Part shown: positions 46,034-56,088 of the stretch, piece after piece
Position numbering within the stretch: the first letter of the stretch is position 1
How the letters are laid out: each line of letters begins with the position of its first letter
Assembly (NCBI RefSeq): GCF_017310015.1
Contig: NZ_CP022297.1
Location: 3,782,001-3,846,000 of the forward strand
Direction: 5' to 3'
DNA length: 64,000 nucleotides
Origin: Marinobacterium iners
GTDB taxonomy: Bacteria > Pseudomonadota > Gammaproteobacteria > Pseudomonadales > Balneatricaceae
Translations under genes and position numbers: made by a program
The notes under the pieces: generated by a model
The model's input: the letters and a program-made list of their open reading frames with translations, nothing else
What the model was told of the DNA's origin: nothing
Databases searched by the model: none

Positions 46034-46219
46034 ATGTCCGACTTCAATCGCATGGTAATGACACAAAATGGAATGGTAGACGTGGATTACTATGTTGAAC
46101 AGGCTCGCCGTGAGCGTGCTGAATTCATCATGCAGGGAATCGCGTCACTGTACCGCCGCGTTGCTCGCCTGTTGAAACCGCGTCGTCCGCTGGCAGGTGC
46201 CACCGCGCTGGTTAACTGA
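46034..46219 (+). CDS. Small RSP_7527-like protein
   Basis: A 61-aa protein, MSDFNRMVMTQNGMVDVDYYVEQARRERAEFIMQGIASLYRR to the end (key block VDVDYYVEQARRERAE). It resembles the small proteins annotated as RSP_7527 family, of unknown function. The C-terminal part is basic. AGGAG precedes the ATG. Divergent from a LysR gene across 128 bp. Confidence 0.6.
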   Translation: MSDFNRMVMTQNGMVDVDYYVEQARRERAEFIMQGIASLYRRVARLLKPRRPLAGATALVN

Positions 46220-46234
46220 GACAGAGTAGACTGT

Positions 46235-46257
46235 GGAGCGGGTCACAATCCCGCTCC
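46235..46257. terminator. Hairpin between convergent small-protein and HD-GYP genes
   Basis: GGAGCGGG-tcacaat-CCCGCTCC, an 8-bp perfect stem with a 7-nt loop, overlapping the HD-GYP stop codon. No clear U-run. Confidence 0.55.
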
Positions 46258-47628
46258 TGCATTCACTTCAGCGACATCCAGTTCCTGAATCGCGGCTTTC
46301 AGCGCTGCAAAACAGTCGGCATCGATTGCCGTGTGCAAGTTCTCCGCCATCATCTCCAGTGCCTGTGCTACCGGAATGGCTCCTCGATAGGGGCGTTCAG
46401 CCGTAATGGCATCGAAGATGTCTGCGGTTGTGATAATCCGGGTTTCCCGCGTGATCTGTTCTGCCTTGAGCTGTTTGGGATATCCCTTGCCATCCAGCCG
46501 TTCATGGTGAGCGCCAGCCACCTGTGCCAATTCGCTGAATACGCCAATACGCGACAGAATCTCTTCCGTAAAGCGGGCATGATTCTGTACCTGTTGCCAT
46601 TCATCCGCATCCAGCTTGCCAGGTTTGTCGAGAATGCTGTTACTCACGCCCAGCTTACCGATATCGTGCAGCAGTGCACCACGTCGAAGCCAGCGGCGCC
46701 GTTGCGGCTCGATATCCAACTGCTCGGCTATCAGATCGGTATAGAGCGCCACTCGCTCGCTGTGACCGGCGGTGTAGGGACTTTTGGCATCCACTACCTG
46801 ACCAAAGGCTGCAGCCACTCGGTCCAGGTAGTCTTCATTCACCTCAATTTCATGTCCTGCCGGCGACAGAGCCAGCACGCGTTCAGGCAGCTCTGGGCTG
46901 GCCAGCATCGACCAGAAGTCAGCCGACTCTGCTGCCTGCTCAAGGGCTTTCACCAATGCCGGATCAAACCAGTGGCCGCTGCGCGCTCGCGCCTCATCCA
47001 GCGCTGCATCAGGCCCGGCCGCGGCATGGAACACCTCCACCACCTGCGCCAGTAGCGCCACGCGTGAATACAACGGAATGGCCTCACCGGACCGCTGTTC
47101 AGGCTGACCTGTTCCACTCCAGTGTTCATCCAATGAATGAATACCGGCCGCTACCGACTCACTGAAACCCAGATCACGCGCAATGGACGCACCCCGTTCG
47201 CAGCGGGTCGCAATCAGCTCAGTGGCAATGGATTCACCGTTGCGGGCAATATTCAACAGCCGCTTGAAACGTTCGGCAACACCGGCATCACGCCCGGTAT
47301 GCTGCAGCAGAAACCTGATCACCTGCGTCAGGCTACCGTTAACCCATTTGAAGTCACGCTTGAAGCCAAGATCATCCGTGCCATACAGCTGACAGATACG
47401 CGCGGCATTGCTGCTGCAGCCCAAGTCTTTCAGTAAAAGCGTGTAATACAGCTCCCAGCGTGCAGCGTCATCCAGGCCCAGCTGATCCGCCAGATGCATA
47501 CCAATCCAGCAACAGCCCATGCAATGCCCCGGTGGTTGCCCCTCGGTCATGTCCAGCGCATGCGACAATGCACTGATCAGCTCTGACAGTTTCATGCCGG
47601 TGGTACCGGCCAGATTCCAGCGTTCCAT
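46243..47628 (-). CDS. HD-GYP-domain phosphohydrolase
   Basis: A 461-aa protein with two HD-type regions. The N-terminal half (about residues 1-240) has a degenerate HD fold with PGHCMGCCWIG. The C-terminal half has a full HD-GYP set: LLHDIGKLGVSNSILDKPGKL, HHERLDGKGYP and TTADIFDAITAERPYR. HD-GYP proteins degrade cyclic di-GMP to GMP, opposing the GGDEF enzyme earlier in the window. The ATG at 47628 has GGAG six bases before it; MKLSEL at 47595 is an alternative. Activity is inferred from intact motifs. Confidence 0.85.
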   Translation of the reverse strand: MERWNLAGTTGMKLSELISALSHALDMTEGQPPGHCMGCCWIGMHLADQLGLDDAARWELYYTLLLKDLGCSSNAARICQLYGTDDLGFKRDFKWVNGSLTQVIRFLLQHTGRDAGVAERFKRLLNIARNGESIATELIATRCERGASIARDLGFSESVAAGIHSLDEHWSGTGQPEQRSGEAIPLYSRVALLAQVVEVFHAAAGPDAALDEARARSGHWFDPALVKALEQAAESADFWSMLASPELPERVLALSPAGHEIEVNEDYLDRVAAAFGQVVDAKSPYTAGHSERVALYTDLIAEQLDIEPQRRRWLRRGALLHDIGKLGVSNSILDKPGKLDADEWQQVQNHARFTEEILSRIGVFSELAQVAGAHHERLDGKGYPKQLKAEQITRETRIITTADIFDAITAERPYRGAIPVAQALEMMAENLHTAIDADCFAALKAAIQELDVAEVNAGAGL

Positions 47629-47684
47629 TCACCGCTCCAGCAACATGTCTGGTACTCAGTATACGCACAGAGCAGCGGGTTGAG

Positions 47685-48563
47685 TCACCCTGCCCGCAAC
47701 TCGGCCCGCGTCCACTGACGCCAGCGAGCATTCACCCAAAGCGACAACAGGATAACCGCGCCACCGATCAGCAAACGCGGGATGTCCGCATCCCGATTCC
47801 AGATCACGAGGTTGACGACCAGCCCGGCCGGCACCAGTGCATTATTCATGATGCCCAGCGTACCGGCATCCACCTGAGTCGCACCCTTGTTCCAGAAAAA
47901 GAACCCCAGCCCTGAAGCCACCAGCCCAAGCCAACTCAACACTGTCCAGTGTGTTGTCGTCTGAGGCAGACGTTCCATGTTACCCAGCATCAGAAAGGCG
48001 GGCAGTACCAGTGCAAACGCTCCGATAAAGAAAAAGCCAAACACCTGCCAGAGATTTTGCCCATCAGGATAATAGTGGCGCACCAAATGAGCATAGCCGA
48101 CCTGACCCGCCGCAAAGGCAAGATTGGCCAACTGCAGAATCAGAAAACCGGTAATAAACGCCTCGCTGACACCATCGTAGCGGATAATTGCCGCGCCCAG
48201 CACAGCGACCAGCGTCGAGATAATGGGCCCGAAGCTGAAACGACGTTTCAGTGCGTTATCCACCAGTGCCACATAGAGCGGCGTGAAAATGGTGAACAGC
48301 AGCACCTCCGGCACACTGAGATATTCAAACGAGAGATACAGACAGGTATAGGTCAGCCCGAATTGCAGCGCCCCAACCAGCGTGACACCGACCATAAACC
48401 CGGGTGTAAAACGGGCAGGACGCAGCAGCGGGATAAATATCATCCCCGCCAGCACAATGCGAGTCAGGACTGAAAAGTAACTGTCCACCTGACCGGCGAG
48501 ATACTCACCGATCAGGCTGAAAGACACCGCCCACAGCAGCGTGACGGCAATCAGGTAGTTCAT
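47685..48563 (-). CDS. EamA-family (DMT) transporter
   Basis: A 292-aa inner-membrane protein with ten predicted helices in two EamA repeats, starting MNYLIAVTLLWAVSFSLIGEYLAGQ. Similar to carboxylate/amino-acid/amine exporters of the drug/metabolite superfamily. Substrate unknown. Same strand as the HD-GYP gene, 56 bp upstream of it. Confidence 0.82.
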   Translation of the reverse strand: MNYLIAVTLLWAVSFSLIGEYLAGQVDSYFSVLTRIVLAGMIFIPLLRPARFTPGFMVGVTLVGALQFGLTYTCLYLSFEYLSVPEVLLFTIFTPLYVALVDNALKRRFSFGPIISTLVAVLGAAIIRYDGVSEAFITGFLILQLANLAFAAGQVGYAHLVRHYYPDGQNLWQVFGFFFIGAFALVLPAFLMLGNMERLPQTTTHWTVLSWLGLVASGLGFFFWNKGATQVDAGTLGIMNNALVPAGLVVNLVIWNRDADIPRLLIGGAVILLSLWVNARWRQWTRAELRAG

Positions 48564-48645
48564 TCATATGCTCCAGCATGATGGCATTACGCCGCAAGCA
48601 TACTGGATTTTATCCCTTGAGCAGACCTGCTTGGTAGCAAGCGGT

Positions 48646-48909
48646 TCAACTTTGCGAGCGCGGCTGCATTACCAGCTCGGCCCATGACTGGGTCGATGTC
48701 AGATCCGGCCCTGTCACCTTGCCGGCCTCTTCCACTGCGCTGCTCTGTGTCTGCACACGCTGCGGGGCATGTGGATTGATTACATGCGGCACCTCTTCAG
48801 TATTGAACATGACCAGCCGAGGCGGACCACTCATCAAAAGGGGCTGCAGGACCTGAGGTAAGCCGGCAAAAGTCAGTATAACTGTCAGGATCATAATCAG
48901 ACGCAGCAT
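48646..48909 (-). CDS. Small secreted or anchored hypothetical protein
   Basis: The ATG at 48909 is preceded by AAGGAG with good spacing and gives an 87-aa product starting MLRLIMILTVILTFAGLPQVLQPLL, a signal peptide or membrane anchor. The rest is polar and low in structure. The frame opens further to 48939, without a ribosome site. No family recognised. Confidence 0.5.
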   Translation of the reverse strand: MLRLIMILTVILTFAGLPQVLQPLLMSGPPRLVMFNTEEVPHVINPHAPQRVQTQSSAVEEAGKVTGPDLTSTQSWAELVMQPRSQS

Positions 48910-49163
48910 GGACGTTCTCCTTGAATCGTTTCTGAACAAACAATATCAAAAGCTGTGCCATATTAATAAAAACAATTTAATATCAATGGCTTATAAACAA
49001 AATCAAGCGGAGATCATAAGCGTTCGGGGTTTGGCAGAAGGCAATACTGCCAAAAGTGTCGCAGAATACTTGACATATTGTGACGTGAAGAACCTATTTA
49101 TTTAAAATCAATGACTTATGTCGTACCTTTTTAGCAACACACATTTACCCAACGTCCAGAAAG

Positions 49164-49187
49164 ACAAAACCCGGCCTGAGCCGGGTT
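49164..49187 (-). terminator. Rho-independent terminator after fba
   Basis: On the minus strand AACCCGGC-tcag-GCCGGGTT followed by TTGTC, 26 bp past the fba stop codon. It ends the tkt-epd-pgk-fba run. Confidence 0.85.
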
Positions 49188-49212
49188 CTGGGGTATCGCA
49201 TGTGCGCTCCGA

Positions 49213-50277
49213 TCAGTTGATCTTTGCGTCCAGTTCTCCGCGCTCGTAACGCTCGGACATATGCTCCAGCGAGATCGCCTTGATCTTGCTGGCATGACCG
49301 GCGGTACCAAAGGCTTCGTAACGGGCGACACAGATCTCGGTCATCGCTTGCATGGTGGCCTTGAGGAATTTGCGCGGGTCGAACTCGGCCGGGTTTTCGG
49401 CCAGGAAGCGACGCACAGCACCGGTAGACGCCAGACGCAGGTCGGTGTCGATGTTGACCTTGCGCACACCGTACTTGATGCCTTCAACGATCTGCTCCAC
49501 CGGTACACCATAGGTTTCCGGAATCTCGCCACCGAACTGGTTGATCACCGCCAGCCATTCCTGAGGAACGGAGGAGGAACCGTGCATCACCAAGTGGGTA
49601 GTGGGGATACGTTCGTGGATCGCACGGATGCGGTCAATTGCCAGAATATCGCCTGTCGGCGGCTTGGTGAACTTGTAGGCACCGTGGGAGGTACCGCATG
49701 CGATCGCCAGCGCATCCACGTTGGTGGCCTTGACGAAGTCGGCGGCTTCATCCGGATCGGTCAGCATCTGGTCGTGGGTCAGGATACCCTCAGCGCCAAT
49801 ACCGTCCTCTTCACCGGCCTGTCCGGTTTCCAGCGAGCCCAGGCAGCCCAGTTCGCCTTCAACGGAGACACCACAGGCGTGCGCCATCTCAACGGTACGA
49901 CGGGTGACGTCGACGTTGTAGGCATAATCGGTCGGGGTCTTGCCGTCTTCGCCCAGAGAGCCGTCCATCATGACTGAGGAGAAGCCCATGGCGATGGAAC
50001 GCTGGCAGACTGCCGGGCTGGTACCGTGGTCCTGGTGCATGCACACCGGCACGTCCGGGAACTCTTCGATCGCCGCCAGAATCATGTGGCGCAGGAAGTT
50101 GGAACCGGCGTACTTGCGCGCACCGGCAGAGGCCTGAACGATCACCGGCGAGTCGGTCTTGGCCGCCGCTTCCATGATCGCACGCATCTGCTCCAGGTTG
50201 TTGACGTTGAACGCCGGAATGCCGTAGCCATATTCGGCGGCATGGTCCAGCAGCTGACGCATGGAGATCAAAGCCAT
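49213..50277 (-). CDS. fba: Fructose-bisphosphate aldolase, class II
   Basis: A 354-aa zinc aldolase that splits fructose-1,6-bisphosphate to dihydroxyacetone phosphate and glyceraldehyde-3-phosphate. Motifs are AFNVNNLEQMRAIM, the zinc site CMHQDHGTS, EGELGCLG and GTSHGAYKF. The 354-aa CbbA-like form matches the enzyme that follows pgk in Pseudomonas. Last gene of the run. Confidence 0.95.
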   Translation of the reverse strand: MALISMRQLLDHAAEYGYGIPAFNVNNLEQMRAIMEAAAKTDSPVIVQASAGARKYAGSNFLRHMILAAIEEFPDVPVCMHQDHGTSPAVCQRSIAMGFSSVMMDGSLGEDGKTPTDYAYNVDVTRRTVEMAHACGVSVEGELGCLGSLETGQAGEEDGIGAEGILTHDQMLTDPDEAADFVKATNVDALAIACGTSHGAYKFTKPPTGDILAIDRIRAIHERIPTTHLVMHGSSSVPQEWLAVINQFGGEIPETYGVPVEQIVEGIKYGVRKVNIDTDLRLASTGAVRRFLAENPAEFDPRKFLKATMQAMTEICVARYEAFGTAGHASKIKAISLEHMSERYERGELDAKIN

Positions 50278-50311
50278 GGTTTCACCCTTTGAATTGGTTC
50301 ATCAAAAAATC

Positions 50312-51478
50312 TTATTTGGCTGCACGCTGTTCCAGCATGGCAACCGCCGGCAGTACCTTGCCTTCCACAAACTCCAGGAAGGCACCACCGCCGGTGGAGA
50401 TGTAAGAGATCTTATCAGCGATGTCATATTTATCCACCGCAGCCAGCGTGTCGCCACCACCAGCGATGGAGAAACCGGCGCTGTTAGCGATCGCCAGTGA
50501 CAATGCCTTGGTGCCTTCGCCGAACTGATCGAACTCGAACACGCCGACCGGTCCGTTCCAGATAATGGTGCCGGCGCTGGTCAGCAGAGCAGCCAGGTTC
50601 TTGGCAGATTCGGGGCCAATGTCCAGAATCATTTCGTCGTCGGCTACGTCGTCAGCGGACTTGATCACCGCTTCAGCGGTCTCGGCAAATTCCTTGGCAA
50701 CAACGACATCAACCGGCAGCGGGATGTTGACTTTTTCCATCAGCGCCTTGGCCGCCGGAATCAGATCATGTTCGCACAGGGACTTGCCCACCGGCTTACC
50801 AGCTGCCGCGAGGAAGGTGTTGGCGATACCGCCACCGACGATCAACTGATCGCACTTCTCGGACAGGGCATTCAGAACTTCCAGCTTGGTGGATACCTTA
50901 GAGCCACCGACGATGGCAGCCATCGGACGAGCCGGGTTGTCCAGCGCCTTGGCCAGCGCATCCAGTTCATTGGCCAGCAGCGGACCTGCGCAGGCGATGG
51001 GAGCGAATTTGCCAACACCATGGGTCGAGGCCTGAGCGCGGTGGGCAGTACCGAAAGCATCCATCACGTAGACATCACACAGTGCCGCCATTTTTTTCGA
51101 CAGCTCTTCGTTGTCCTTTTTCTCGCCCGGATTGAAGCGTACGTTTTCCAGCAGGACCAGTTCACCTTCACCCACTTCAAAGCCTCCGTCCAGCCAGTCC
51201 TTAACCAACGGTACCGGGCGCTGCAGCAGTTTGCTGATATGTTCAGCCACCGGTGCCAGGGAGTACTTTTCTTCGTATTCGCCTTCGGTTGGGCGGCCCA
51301 AGTGGGACATTACCATCACTTTGGCACCGGCTTTCAGCGCAACTTCGATGGTGGGCAGAGAAGCACGGATACGGGCGTCGGAGGTCACTTGACCATCCTT
51401 GACCGGAACATTGAGATCTTCACGGATCAGCACGCGCTTGCCGGCCAGATCCAGGTCAGTCATCTTCAAAACGCTCAT
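50312..51478 (-). CDS. pgk: Phosphoglycerate kinase
   Basis: A 388-aa glycolytic enzyme making ATP from 1,3-bisphosphoglycerate. RVLIREDLNVPVKDG, MSHLGRPTEGEYEEKYSLAPV, GGSKVSTKLEVL and NGPVGVFEFDQF plus GGGDT (in SIAGGGDTLAA) are all present. It lies between epd and fba with gaps of about 34 bp, so likely co-transcribed. Confidence 0.96.
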   Translation of the reverse strand: MSVLKMTDLDLAGKRVLIREDLNVPVKDGQVTSDARIRASLPTIEVALKAGAKVMVMSHLGRPTEGEYEEKYSLAPVAEHISKLLQRPVPLVKDWLDGGFEVGEGELVLLENVRFNPGEKKDNEELSKKMAALCDVYVMDAFGTAHRAQASTHGVGKFAPIACAGPLLANELDALAKALDNPARPMAAIVGGSKVSTKLEVLNALSEKCDQLIVGGGIANTFLAAAGKPVGKSLCEHDLIPAAKALMEKVNIPLPVDVVVAKEFAETAEAVIKSADDVADDEMILDIGPESAKNLAALLTSAGTIIWNGPVGVFEFDQFGEGTKALSLAIANSAGFSIAGGGDTLAAVDKYDIADKISYISTGGGAFLEFVEGKVLPAVAMLEQRAAK

Positions 51479-51512
51479 CAGAGGGATTCCTGTTTCTTGT
51501 TAGTTCAGTCAA

Positions 51513-52532
51513 TCAGTCCTTGAGCTGCAGCCAGTACCGGGAGAGATCCAGCATCCGGTTGGCAAACGCCCATTCATTGTCAAACCAGCACAACAGCTTC
51601 AGCAGTCGGCCACAGGACACCCGCGTTTGGGTACCGTCAACCACCGCCGAACGGGGATCCGTATTGAAATCCACCGACGCGTGTGGCTCTTCGGTATAGC
51701 CCAACAGCCCGGCCAGTTCATTGTCGGCCGCTGCGCGCAGCATGGCGTTGATCTGTTGCGGGTCGGTATCCTGCTGCAGGTTCACCGACAGGTCCATTAG
51801 CGAAACGTTGATGGTCGGCACCCGCACGTGCAAACACTCGAAGCGCCCGGCCAGATGCGGCAACAGACGATCAATTCCACGGCTCAAGCCGGTATCCACG
51901 GGGATAATCGACTGCATGGCACTGCGCGCCAGCCGCAGGTCACTGCGGTGATAGCTGTCGATCACCGGCTGATCATTCATCGCCGAGTGGATGGTAGTCG
52001 TCACCCCACTTTCGATGCCGAAGTGGCGATCCAGCAGATCCAGCACCGGCACCACACAGTTGGTGGTGCAGGAGGCCGCCGAGGCGATGCGGTGTTCTGC
52101 CTTGAGGCTGGACTCGTTAAAGCCAAATACCACTGTGGCATCGATATCCGCCTGCGCCGGGTGCGAATACAGCAACCGCTTGGCACCGCTGGCCAGATGA
52201 CGCTCGGCATCGGCTCGAGTGCGAAAGGCGCCGGAACATTCCAGCACTAGGTCCACATCCAGCTCGCCCCAGGGAATCTGCTCGGGCTCTGCCAGGCTGA
52301 ATACCCGGATACGGTCACCGTTGATCAGCAGGGCTTCGCCATCGTTTTCGACAGAACAGGGAAAGCGCCCATGAGTGGTGTCATAACGGGTCAGGTAGGT
52401 GAGCGTGTCCAGATCCGACAGCTCATTGATCGCCACCACCTGCAACTGGTGCTGCAGGCCGCGTTGATAGACCGCCCTGAGCACGCCCTGGCCGATACGG
52501 CCATAGCCGTTGATCGCGATTCTGTAGCTCAT
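51513..52532 (-). CDS. epd: Erythrose-4-phosphate dehydrogenase (GAPDH-like)
   Basis: A 339-aa GAPDH-family enzyme with NAD motif INGYGRIGQGV, the catalytic ASCTTNCVVP and the epd-specific AINELSDLDTLTYLTRYDTTHGRF (in part). It converts erythrose-4-phosphate to 4-phosphoerythronate for pyridoxal phosphate synthesis. The ATG at 52532 gives the standard start; a longer frame reaches 52580. Its place between tkt and pgk is the usual one for epd. Confidence 0.9.
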   Translation of the reverse strand: MSYRIAINGYGRIGQGVLRAVYQRGLQHQLQVVAINELSDLDTLTYLTRYDTTHGRFPCSVENDGEALLINGDRIRVFSLAEPEQIPWGELDVDLVLECSGAFRTRADAERHLASGAKRLLYSHPAQADIDATVVFGFNESSLKAEHRIASAASCTTNCVVPVLDLLDRHFGIESGVTTTIHSAMNDQPVIDSYHRSDLRLARSAMQSIIPVDTGLSRGIDRLLPHLAGRFECLHVRVPTINVSLMDLSVNLQQDTDPQQINAMLRAAADNELAGLLGYTEEPHASVDFNTDPRSAVVDGTQTRVSCGRLLKLLCWFDNEWAFANRMLDLSRYWLQLKD

Positions 52533-52610
52533 CCGGCGCTCATGCTGACCAGAACTGCAACAACATGCCGCCGGGCGCACAGAGTGCCCGGCAGTACGTT
52601 TTGCAGCGGT

Positions 52611-54605
52611 TTACAGCAGGCCTTCAACAGTGCTGACCACATTCTCAACGGTGAAGCCGAAGTGCTTGAACAGGTCGCCGGCCGGGGCGGATTCGCCGAA
52701 GCTGCGCATGCCGACGATGGCGCCGTTCAGGCCCACGTACTTGTACCAGAAATCGGCGTGAGCCGCTTCCACGGCAACGCGAGCGGTAACGGCGGCGGGA
52801 AGTACCTGCTCCTTGTACGCCGCATCCTGCTTGTCAAAACGCTCGGTACAGGGCATGGAAACTACACGGATCTGCTTGCCCTTGGCGCTCAGTGCATCGG
52901 CTGCGTCCATGGCCAGACCGACCTCGGAGCCGGTGGCGATCAGGATCGCATCCGGAGTACCGGCGCAGTCACGCAGGATGTAGCCACCGCGTTCAATGGC
53001 GTCGATCTGAGCCGCATCGCGGTTCTGGTGCGGCAGGTTCTGACGCGAGAAAATCAGCGCGCTGGGGCCGTCGGTGCGCTGCACGGAAGACTTCCACGAC
53101 ACGGCGGATTCCACCGCGTCACAGGGACGCCAGGTTTCCATGTTCGGGGTCAGACGCAGGTTGGCGATCTGCTCGATCGGCTGATGCGTCGGGCCATCTT
53201 CGCCCAGACCGATGGAGTCATGGGTGTAGACGAACAGCACACGCTGTTTCATCAGGGCGGCCATGCGCACCGCGTTGCGGGCGTACTCCATGAATACCAG
53301 GAAGGTGGCGCCGTAGGGAATGAAACCTCCGTGCAGGGCAATACCGTTCATGATCGCGCTCATGCCGAATTCGCGCACACCGTAGTGGATGTAGTTGCCG
53401 TTGGCATCATTGCGGCTCAGGCCCTTGGAGCCGGACCAAAGCGTCAGGTTGGAACCGGCCAAATCGGCAGAGCCGCCCATAAATTCCGGCAGCATCGGAC
53501 CGAAGGCTTCGATGGCATTCTGCGAGGCCTTGCGCGAGGCGATGGTGTCGCCCTTCTCGGCCACCTGGGCGATCCAGGCATCCGCCTTTTCAGCGAAGTC
53601 GGCCGGCAGGTCGCCGGACAGACGGCGCAGCAGCTCTTCGGCCAGTTCCGGGTACGCGGTCTGATAGGCGCTCAGTCGCTCATTCCAGTCATTTTCGGCG
53701 TTGGAGCCAGCTTCACGCGCATCCCAAAGCTCATACAGCTCTTCGGGGATTTCAAATTCAGGATGTGCCCATTGCAACGCGTCACGCGCCAGCATGATCT
53801 CGTCATGGCCCAGAGGCGCACCGTGGCACTCTTCCTTGCCCTGCTTGTTGGGCGAACCGAAACCGATGATAGTCTTGCAGCAGATCAGGGTCGGCTGCTC
53901 GGTGTTTTCACGAGCATTCTCGATGGCAGCACGAATCTGGTCGCTGTCGTGGCCATCGATGTCACGGATCACTTGCCAGCCGTAGGCTTTGAAACGTGCC
54001 GGAGTATCGTCAGTGAACCAGCCTTCCACTTCGCCGTCGATGGAGATGCCGTTGTCATCCCAGAACGCGATCAGTTTGCCCAGACCCAAAGTACCGGCCA
54101 GAGCACAGGCTTCGTGAGAGACCCCTTCCATCAGGCAGCCATCGCCCATAAAGGTGTAAGTGTAATGGTCGATGATGTCGTGACCGTCACGGTTGAACTG
54201 GGCCGCCAGCGCTTTTTCGGCAATCGCCATGCCCACGGCGTTGGTGACACCCTGACCCAGCGGACCGGTGGTGGTTTCAACACCCGGGCAGTAGCCGTAT
54301 TCCGGATGACCGGCAGTCTTGCTGTGCAGCTGGCGGAAGTTCTTCAGATCATCGATGCTGACATCGTAGCCGGTCAGGTGCAGCAGCGAGTAGATCAGCA
54401 TGGAGCCATGGCCGTTGGACAGCACGAAGCGGTCACGGTCATACCAGTGCGGGTTGCCGGGGTTGTGCTTCATGAAGTCGTTCCACAACACTTCGGCGAT
54501 ATCCGCCATGCCCATGGGGGCACCCGGGTGACCGGATTTTGCTTTCTGTACGGCGTCCATGCTCAATGCGCGAATGGCATTGGCAAGTTCTCGGCGAGAG
54601 GACAT
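52611..54605 (-). CDS. tkt: Transketolase
   Basis: A 664-aa thiamine-diphosphate enzyme moving two-carbon units between sugar phosphates. The ATG at 54605 has AGGAG seven bases before it and gives the standard MSSRRELANAIRALSMDAVQ start; the frame upstream to 54725 is not conserved. Motifs GHPGAPMG, the ThDP site GDGCLMEGVSHEA and the C-terminal DSIGLGEDGPTHQPIEQ are intact. First gene of tkt-epd-pgk-fba, divergent from metK. Confidence 0.96.
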   Translation of the reverse strand: MSSRRELANAIRALSMDAVQKAKSGHPGAPMGMADIAEVLWNDFMKHNPGNPHWYDRDRFVLSNGHGSMLIYSLLHLTGYDVSIDDLKNFRQLHSKTAGHPEYGYCPGVETTTGPLGQGVTNAVGMAIAEKALAAQFNRDGHDIIDHYTYTFMGDGCLMEGVSHEACALAGTLGLGKLIAFWDDNGISIDGEVEGWFTDDTPARFKAYGWQVIRDIDGHDSDQIRAAIENARENTEQPTLICCKTIIGFGSPNKQGKEECHGAPLGHDEIMLARDALQWAHPEFEIPEELYELWDAREAGSNAENDWNERLSAYQTAYPELAEELLRRLSGDLPADFAEKADAWIAQVAEKGDTIASRKASQNAIEAFGPMLPEFMGGSADLAGSNLTLWSGSKGLSRNDANGNYIHYGVREFGMSAIMNGIALHGGFIPYGATFLVFMEYARNAVRMAALMKQRVLFVYTHDSIGLGEDGPTHQPIEQIANLRLTPNMETWRPCDAVESAVSWKSSVQRTDGPSALIFSRQNLPHQNRDAAQIDAIERGGYILRDCAGTPDAILIATGSEVGLAMDAADALSAKGKQIRVVSMPCTERFDKQDAAYKEQVLPAAVTARVAVEAAHADFWYKYVGLNGAIVGMRSFGESAPAGDLFKHFGFTVENVVSTVEGLL

Positions 54606-54878
54606 CAATCTACTCCTGGGGCTGGACCCAACCTTGAGGTTTACGGAATCGGAATATAAAGGCGCAATTTTCGCCCAGATAGCGACCAGCTTCAAATCCA
54701 TTTGTGCAAATGGAGTGTTTTTCATGCAGTCATCGCAAAATTTTCAGCCAAAATCGAACCAGATGTTATGCACAACCCCTGCGCTGACGTTAAAATGTGC
54801 GGTTTATTCAACCCAAACCGTATCAGCCCGGCATCGCCCCGGCTGCTCCTAACCACTGTGTGAGGATTATTACCGGAA

Positions 54879-56069
54879 ATGAGCGAATATAGCCTGTTCA
54901 CCTCCGAGTCCGTGTCTGAAGGGCACCCGGACAAAATTGCCGACCAGATTTCCGATGCCGTCCTGGACGCCATCATCGCGGAAGACAAGTATGCCCGTGT
55001 TGCCTGTGAAACCATGGTCAAGACCGGTGTGGCGATCGTCTCCGGCGAAATCAGCACTTCGGCCTGGATCGACCTGGAAGATCTGGTACGCGGCGTGATC
55101 TGTGATATCGGCTACACCTCTTCTGACGTGGGTTACGATGGCGAAACCTGCGGCGTGATCAACATCATCGGCAAGCAGTCCGTGGATATCGCCCAAGGCG
55201 TTGACCGCAGCCGTCCGGAAGATCAGGGTGCCGGTGACCAGGGCCTGATGTTCGGTTACGCCTCCAACGAAACCGACGTGCTGATGCCCGCGCCAATCAC
55301 TTTCTCTCACCGACTGGTGGAACGTCAGGCCGAAGCACGCAAGTCTGGCCTGCTGCCCTGGCTGCGTCCCGACGCCAAGTCACAGGTGACCTGCCGCTAT
55401 GAAAACGGCCAGCCGGTGGCGATCGATGCAGTTGTACTGTCTACCCAGCACAACCCGGACGTGTCCCAGGCCGACCTGCAGGAAGCGGTACAGGAGCTGA
55501 TCATCAAGCACGTACTGCCGGCAGAACTGCTGCACAAGGGCACCCAGTATCACATAAACCCGACCGGCAAGTTCGTCATCGGCGGCCCGGTGGGCGACTG
55601 TGGTCTGACCGGCCGCAAGATCATCGTGGACACCTACGGCGGCATGGCCCGTCACGGTGGTGGCGCGTTCTCCGGCAAGGACCCGTCCAAGGTGGACCGT
55701 TCCGCTGCCTACGCCGGTCGCTACGTAGCCAAGAATATCGTTGCCGCCGGCCTGGCCGACCGCATCGAGATTCAGGTCTCCTACGCTATCGGCGTGGCTG
55801 AGCCGACCTCGGTATCGATCAATACCTTCGGCACCGGCAAAATCAGCGACGACAAGATCATCGAACTGGTGCGCGAGCACTTTGATCTGCGTCCGTACGC
55901 GATCACCCGCATGCTCGACCTGCTGCACCCGATGTACCGTCAGACCGCGGCCTACGGCCACTTCGGCCGTGACCCGTTCGAGATGACCGTGGGTAACGAC
56001 ACCTTCACGGCCTTCCCTTGGGAAATGACCGACAAGGCTGACGCTTTGCGTGCGGCGGCTGGTCTGTAA
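54879..56069 (+). CDS. metK: S-adenosylmethionine synthetase
   Basis: A 396-aa enzyme that makes SAM from methionine and ATP. Family motifs are SESVSEGHPDKIADQISDA, GAGDQGLMFGYA and the phosphate loop GGGAFSGKDPSKVDRS. Full length. Divergent from tkt by 273 bp between coding starts; no recognisable SAM riboswitch was seen in that gap, which holds an AT-rich stretch near 54790. Confidence 0.97.
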   Translation: MSEYSLFTSESVSEGHPDKIADQISDAVLDAIIAEDKYARVACETMVKTGVAIVSGEISTSAWIDLEDLVRGVICDIGYTSSDVGYDGETCGVINIIGKQSVDIAQGVDRSRPEDQGAGDQGLMFGYASNETDVLMPAPITFSHRLVERQAEARKSGLLPWLRPDAKSQVTCRYENGQPVAIDAVVLSTQHNPDVSQADLQEAVQELIIKHVLPAELLHKGTQYHINPTGKFVIGGPVGDCGLTGRKIIVDTYGGMARHGGGAFSGKDPSKVDRSAAYAGRYVAKNIVAAGLADRIEIQVSYAIGVAEPTSVSINTFGTGKISDDKIIELVREHFDLRPYAITRMLDLLHPMYRQTAAYGHFGRDPFEMTVGNDTFTAFPWEMTDKADALRAAAGL

Positions 56070-56088
56070 GTTCGATCGACTCCAAGGC

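Noticed and set aside
48908..49105. 65-codon plus-strand frame upstream of the fba terminator
   Set aside because: No ribosome site, low-complexity AT-rich sequence and overlap with the start region of the minus-strand small gene.
52371..54659. A 762-codon open frame on the plus strand opposite transketolase and epd
   Set aside because: It is a GC-driven antisense shadow: no family features, and the opposite strand encodes a perfectly conserved transketolase.
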